Shown here piece after piece: positions 60,311-64,000 of a DNA stretch of 64,000 bases; the first letter of the stretch is position 1, and each line of letters begins with the position of its first letter. Source of the DNA: Halopseudomonas bauzanensis (lineage in GTDB: Bacteria; Pseudomonadota; Gammaproteobacteria; Pseudomonadales; Pseudomonadaceae); the NCBI RefSeq assembly GCF_900114735.1, contig NZ_FOUA01000001.1, positions 1,190,278-1,254,277 of the forward strand, written 5' to 3'. Under the pieces are notes generated by a model that ran no database searches, was not told the origin of the DNA, and saw only the letters and a program-made list of their open reading frames with translations. A program made the position numbers and the translations under genes.

Positions 60311-61564
60311 ATGAGATCTAATAAACCTAGGGCTCCCCTCTGCGCGGCAGCCTTGATCGCGGGTGTGCTGTTATACCCAACATTCGCGGCGGCATTAACG
60401 CTGGAACAAGCTTTGCAGTTAGCCGAACAGACGGCTCCTTCGCTGGAGGCCAGGGCAGCAGATGTGCAAGCTGCGCAAAGCTCGGCGGTCTTTGCTGGCG
60501 AACTCCCCGACCCGAAACTGACGCTCGGGTTGCAAAGTGTGCCTATCGAAGGCGAGTCACGCTGGCGGGCAGACAGGGACGCCATGACCATGCAGATGAT
60601 CGGAGTGATGCAAGAGGTTCCAAACCGTGCCAAAAGACGGGCGCGAACTGAAGCAGCACAAGCCGGCATCGAGGCCCGTGGTGTCCAGCAGTTTGCGGAG
60701 CTTTTAAACATCCGCCAGCAAACTGCCGAAGCATGGCTTGCCGCCTTCGCAATCGAGCAAAAGCTGACTCTTTTCAAGGGTTTTTACCATGAGAATCAGC
60801 TTTTCTCGCAAGCTATCAAAGCGCGTATTGCCGGAGGGGCAGGCCAGACAGCAGATAGCGTCCTGCCTCAGCAAGAGGCCGCCTTGCTCGCCGAAAAAGA
60901 GGATGAGCTGTTAACCATGCGGACAATTGCGCGAGCCGAGCTCCGGCGTTGGATAGGTGATGCTGCAAGCCAGAGTCTTACCGGCGACTGGCCCGAATGG
61001 CGAGCTGACCCGGCGTCGTATCAGCAGAACCTGCAACGCCGCCCTGCCTTACTTGCCTACGAACCTATGACACGCGAAGCAGAGGCCAAGGTGCGCCAGG
61101 CTATCGCCGAGAAAACGCCGGATTGGAGCTGGGGCGTCGATTATCTTCGCCGCGGCAATGAGTTCAGCGACATGGTGAATCTCAGCGTCAGCTTTGACCT
61201 GCCTATTTTCACCGGCTCCCGTCAGACCCCCAAAATTGCGGCCGAGCGCGCAAAACTCAGCCAGTTAGAGGCGGAACGTGAAGTAGCCCTCCGTATACAC
61301 ACCCAGCAACTTGCCGCCGATCTGGCTGAGTACCAGCGCCTCGACCGCGCTCTGGCGCGCCTTGATCAGACGTTATTACCTTTGGCCGAGGAGAAGGTTC
61401 GCCTTTCTCTGGCTGACTACAGCGCCGGTACCGGTGAGCTTACCTCGGTGATCGATGCACGACGCCAACTGGTCGACACACGTCTGCGCCGCGTGGATAC
61501 AGCGCGCGACAGATCGCTCAGCAACGCTCGTCTGCACTTCGCCTCTGGAGATACCCAACCATGA
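60311..61564 (+). CDS. cusC: CusC-like outer membrane factor of the copper RND efflux system
   Basis: A 417-residue TolC-family protein with signal peptide (APLCAAALIAGVLLYPTFAA) and two TolC repeats of coiled-coil helices (ALTLEQALQLAEQTAPSLEA at the first; YSAGTGELTSVIDARRQLVD at the second). It forms the outer-membrane duct for the CusBA pump. ATG 60311 has AGGA 7 nt upstream; a TTG ten codons earlier is less likely. Its stop overlaps the cusB ATG by 4 bases. Confidence 0.86.
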   Translation: MRSNKPRAPLCAAALIAGVLLYPTFAAALTLEQALQLAEQTAPSLEARAADVQAAQSSAVFAGELPDPKLTLGLQSVPIEGESRWRADRDAMTMQMIGVMQEVPNRAKRRARTEAAQAGIEARGVQQFAELLNIRQQTAEAWLAAFAIEQKLTLFKGFYHENQLFSQAIKARIAGGAGQTADSVLPQQEAALLAEKEDELLTMRTIARAELRRWIGDAASQSLTGDWPEWRADPASYQQNLQRRPALLAYEPMTREAEAKVRQAIAEKTPDWSWGVDYLRRGNEFSDMVNLSVSFDLPIFTGSRQTPKIAAERAKLSQLEAEREVALRIHTQQLAADLAEYQRLDRALARLDQTLLPLAEEKVRLSLADYSAGTGELTSVIDARRQLVDTRLRRVDTARDRSLSNARLHFASGDTQP

Positions 61565-63006
61565 CCACCCCATTTAAGCGCATTGCTTTCAGTCTCAGCT
61601 CTTCCCTGATCATCCTGGTCGCAACTATGGCCGGCCTGCCTGCAGCAGGCTTTGCTTCTGAAATGGCAGACAAGGAGGTGCTGTACTGGTACGACCCGAT
61701 GATGCCGCAACACAAGTTCGATAAGCCCGGCAAATCCCCTTTTATGGACATGGATCTCGTGCCTCGATATGCAGACGAAGCCGGTAATGGTGCAACCATG
61801 AGCATTGATCCAGGTATCACGCAGAACCTCGGTATGCGACTGGCCACTGTACAGCGTGAGTCGATGAACCAGTCATTCAGGGCAGCAGCCACATTGGCGT
61901 TCAATGACAGGGATGTGGCGATAGTGCAGGCACGCAGCAGTGGCTTTGTCGAGCGCGTTTACGACCTTGCCCCAGAGGATGTCATCGCCAAAGGGGCCCC
62001 CCTGGTGGATATCTTCGTGCCTGCCTGGGCAGCGGCTCAGGAAGAGTACCTGGCTATCAGTAAGGTAGGCGATGCACAGCTGCTCGCAGCCGCGAAACAA
62101 CGGTTACGGCTTGCGGGTATGCCGACAGAAACGATAGAACAGCTGCAAAGAAGCGGCAAGGCACGCCCGGTCTGGACAGTGACAAGCCCAATAGGCGGGA
62201 CATTGAAGACGCTGGATGTGCGTCAGGGCATGACCGTACAAGCGGGTGAATCTTTGGCCAGCGTTAATGGGCTGGACACCGTCTGGCTGGAAGTTGCGGT
62301 ACCCGAGGCGCAGGTTACAAACCTGGCTCCGGGACAAAGCATCACCGTGCACCTGCCCGCCTTTGCAGGCGAACCGCTTGAAGCAACCATTCAGTCGCTG
62401 TTGTCGCAGGCCAATCTGGACAGCAGAACGGTGCGCGTTCGTGCTGAGCTGCCCAATCCCGAGCAACGACTTCGCCCGGGCATGACCGCCGAAGTGACAC
62501 TGAACCGGAACATAGAGCATGCGCTGGTCGTTCCTGCGGAAGCGGTTATTCGCACCGGTCGGCGTGCCTTGGTCATGCTGGCTGAAGCAGAGGGACGTTA
62601 CCGCCCCATCGAGGTGCGTACCGGGCGCGAGCTCGGCGACAAGACCGAGATACTCGACGGCCTGGAGGCTGGCCAGACAGTCGTCGCCTCTGGCCAGTTT
62701 CTGCTCGACTCCGAGGCAAGCCTACGCGGTTTGACCGCGCAAACACTGGAAGACGTTGATCATGCTCATGGGCCAGTCCTGCATGAGGCCGAAGGCGAGG
62801 TCGTCGGCCTGGAAGATGGCATGGTTGGCCTGTCGCATGGGCCGTTCAAGACCCTGCATATGCCTGGGATGACCATGGCCTTTCCGGTCGCGGATGCGTC
62901 CCTGCTTGAAGGTGTCCAAGTGGGCAGTCGCGTGCGTGTTGCGGTGCGTGAGAGCGACGAGGGACTGATCATTGAACACATCGAAACACTGGAGGCCCCA
63001 GAATGA
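61561..63006 (+). CDS. cusB: CusB-like periplasmic adaptor with fused CusF-like C-terminal domain
   Basis: A 481-residue membrane fusion protein. Signal peptide, then a heavy-metal-binding segment ([29 protein letters not shown]), hairpin/lipoyl and beta-barrel domains, and from about residue 400 a CusF-type copper chaperone domain ([30 protein letters not shown]). The chaperone methionines (MTM) and a histidine are present, but the usual tryptophan is replaced by methionine. It is coupled to cusC and cusA by ATGA overlaps. Confidence 0.9.
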   Translation: MTTPFKRIAFSLSSSLIILVATMAGLPAAGFASEMADKEVLYWYDPMMPQHKFDKPGKSPFMDMDLVPRYADEAGNGATMSIDPGITQNLGMRLATVQRESMNQSFRAAATLAFNDRDVAIVQARSSGFVERVYDLAPEDVIAKGAPLVDIFVPAWAAAQEEYLAISKVGDAQLLAAAKQRLRLAGMPTETIEQLQRSGKARPVWTVTSPIGGTLKTLDVRQGMTVQAGESLASVNGLDTVWLEVAVPEAQVTNLAPGQSITVHLPAFAGEPLEATIQSLLSQANLDSRTVRVRAELPNPEQRLRPGMTAEVTLNRNIEHALVVPAEAVIRTGRRALVMLAEAEGRYRPIEVRTGRELGDKTEILDGLEAGQTVVASGQFLLDSEASLRGLTAQTLEDVDHAHGPVLHEAEGEVVGLEDGMVGLSHGPFKTLHMPGMTMAFPVADASLLEGVQVGSRVRVAVRESDEGLIIEHIETLEAPE

Positions 63007-64000
63007 TTGCTGTCATTATCCGGTGGTCGGTAGCCAACCGTTTCCTGATCCTGTTAGCCACGCTGTTTTCTGTGGCATGGGGGGTCTGGTCAGTCAAGAA
63101 TACGGCAATGGATGCGCTGCCTGACCTGTCCGATGTTCAGGTCATCATCCGTACGCCCTTTCCGGGGCAGGCGCCACAAATTGTCGAAAATCAGGTGACC
63201 TACCCGCTGACGACAACCATGTTGTCCGTGCCGGGGGCCAAGACTGTTCGTGGCTACTCCTTCTTCGGCGATAGCTTCGTTTACGTCCTGTTCGAGGACG
63301 GCACTGATCTCTATTGGGCTCGCTCACGGGTGCTGGAGTATCTGAGTCAGGTGCAAAGCCGCCTGCCTGCTACCGCCAAGCCCGCTCTGGGGCCTGACGC
63401 TACCGGGGTGGGCTGGATTTACCAGTATGCGCTGGTAGACCGCACGGGAAATCATGACTTGGCCCAATTGCGCTCGCTACAGGACTGGTTCCTACGCTAC
63501 GAGCTCAAGACGTTACCCAATGTGGCGGAAGTAGCGCCCATAGGCGGAATGGTCAAACAATACCAGGTGGTGCTGGATCCGGTGCGCATGGCCAGCAGAG
63601 GGGTGACTCAGCAGCAGATCGTCCAAGCAATTGACGAGGCCAACCGGGAGACGGGCGGTAGTGTCCTGGAGCTCGCGGAAACGGAATTCATGGTGCGTGC
63701 GACGGGATATCTGCAAACTCTGGACGACTTTCGAGTCATCCCCCTGCGCGTCGACAGCGGCGTCCCGGTGACCCTGGGGGACGTAGCACATATCCAGCTC
63801 GGCCCGGAGATGCGTCGTGGTATAGCCGAGCTCGATGGTGAAGGTGAGGTGGTGGGAGGGGTGGTTATCCTGCGTAGCGGCAAGAACGCACGGGAAACCA
63901 TCGCCGCCGTGCAGAACAAACTGGATGAGCTTAAGGCCAGCCTCCCTGAGGGGGTCGAAATCGTCACCACCTATGACCGCAGTCAGCTGATCGATAGTGC
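63003..64000 (+). CDS. cusA: CusA-like heavy-metal RND pump, N-terminal part (cut by window end)
   Basis: The first 332 codons of an inner-membrane RND transporter of the HME family. The N-terminus ([36 protein letters not shown]) and [20 protein letters not shown] are typical of CusA/SilA. The first periplasmic loop and the start of the docking region are visible; methionine clamp residues lie outside. ATG 63003 overlaps the cusB stop (ATGA). The full protein should be about 1040 residues. Confidence 0.9.
   Translation, partial: MIAVIIRWSVANRFLILLATLFSVAWGVWSVKNTAMDALPDLSDVQVIIRTPFPGQAPQIVENQVTYPLTTTMLSVPGAKTVRGYSFFGDSFVYVLFEDGTDLYWARSRVLEYLSQVQSRLPATAKPALGPDATGVGWIYQYALVDRTGNHDLAQLRSLQDWFLRYELKTLPNVAEVAPIGGMVKQYQVVLDPVRMASRGVTQQQIVQAIDEANRETGGSVLELAETEFMVRATGYLQTLDDFRVIPLRVDSGVPVTLGDVAHIQLGPEMRRGIAELDGEGEVVGGVVILRSGKNARETIAAVQNKLDELKASLPEGVEIVTTYDRSQLIDS

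Larger units (their letters stand above)
38309..64000. mobile_element. Integrative and conjugative element or remnant, left end (right end outside window)
   Basis: It begins at the tRNA-Thr fragment. Backbone genes are a tyrosine recombinase, a TraI/MobH-type relaxase, a DUF6927-like protein, RadC/JAB and DUF3577 proteins, the set seen at the relaxase end of SPI-7/ICEclc-like elements. From 45.8 kb the content changes to AT-richer copper-resistance genes. No type IV secretion genes are in view, so mobility cannot be judged. The right boundary is unknown. Confidence 0.6.

Noticed and set aside
1-64000. CRISPR arrays, rRNA genes and insertion sequences
   Set aside because: No regularly spaced direct repeats, no rRNA sequence and no transposase gene were seen on either strand.

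Overview
The window is from a high-GC gammaproteobacterium of the Pseudomonas/Halopseudomonas type. The evidence is the catR-catBCA and benABCD set, GTTCG-N5-CGAAC PcaR-type operators, a CioA-like cydABDC operon, copAB/copRS copper genes and a REP-like hairpin. Genus is inference; no rRNA or species marker is present.

Left part (1-19.8 kb), ordinary chromosome: the C-terminal two thirds of penicillin-binding protein 1A; an acyl-CoA ligase overlapping by one base a single-chain biotin-dependent acyl-CoA carboxylase; the cydA-cydB-cydD-cydC operon for a bd-type quinol oxidase and its assembly ABC exporter; a Tsx/OmpK-like porin; a DUF945 protein; an EamA exporter; two very small membrane proteins; a thiamine-diphosphate enzyme of the pyruvate oxidase/acetolactate synthase family; and a double hot-dog thioesterase.

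Aromatic region (19.9-33.9 kb): benzoate is taken to catechol by BenABC and BenD, catechol to 3-oxoadipate by CatA, CatB, CatC and PcaD, and 3-oxoadipate to succinyl-CoA plus acetyl-CoA by a CatIJ-type CoA-transferase and PcaF. catB-catC-catA-benA-benB-benC-benD lie on one strand behind divergent catR, whose leader carries an ATAC-N7-GTAT CatM/BenM-type site. pcaD, catI and the IclR regulator pcaR each have a GTTCG-N5-CGAAC palindrome. A HipA-like kinase and an HTH partner, in toxin-first order, sit between pcaD and pcaF.

33.9-38.3 kb: an RlpA-like lipoprotein, cyanase, a secreted formamidase/acetamidase-family protein and a SulP transporter, then the 3' half of a tRNA-Thr(TGT) gene with its terminator.

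From about 38.3 kb to beyond the right edge: an integrative and conjugative element, or a remnant of one. It has the tRNA-Thr att fragment, an Mrr-like nuclease, a tyrosine recombinase directly downstream of a TraI/MobH-type relaxase, a DUF6927-like protein, a RadC/JAB protein and a DUF3577 (STY4534-like) protein. Two homologous ~105-nt sequences with their own promoters and a covarying pseudoknot-like fold lie upstream of a 71-residue ORF and of the DUF3577 gene. I regard these as the most interesting signal in the window.

The cargo seen (45.8-64 kb) is a copper-resistance island: a YncE-like propeller, DUF2933, DsbD, CopA, CopB, a cupredoxin, a cytochrome c, a CopA/SilP-type P1B ATPase, CopRS, a 19-Cys Csp-type copper store, a small secreted protein and cusCBA (CusA cut by the window end). 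Six palindromes of the form ATTAC-N6-GTAAT or close variants sit before these units and look like CopR/CusR boxes, so one two-component system probably controls the island.
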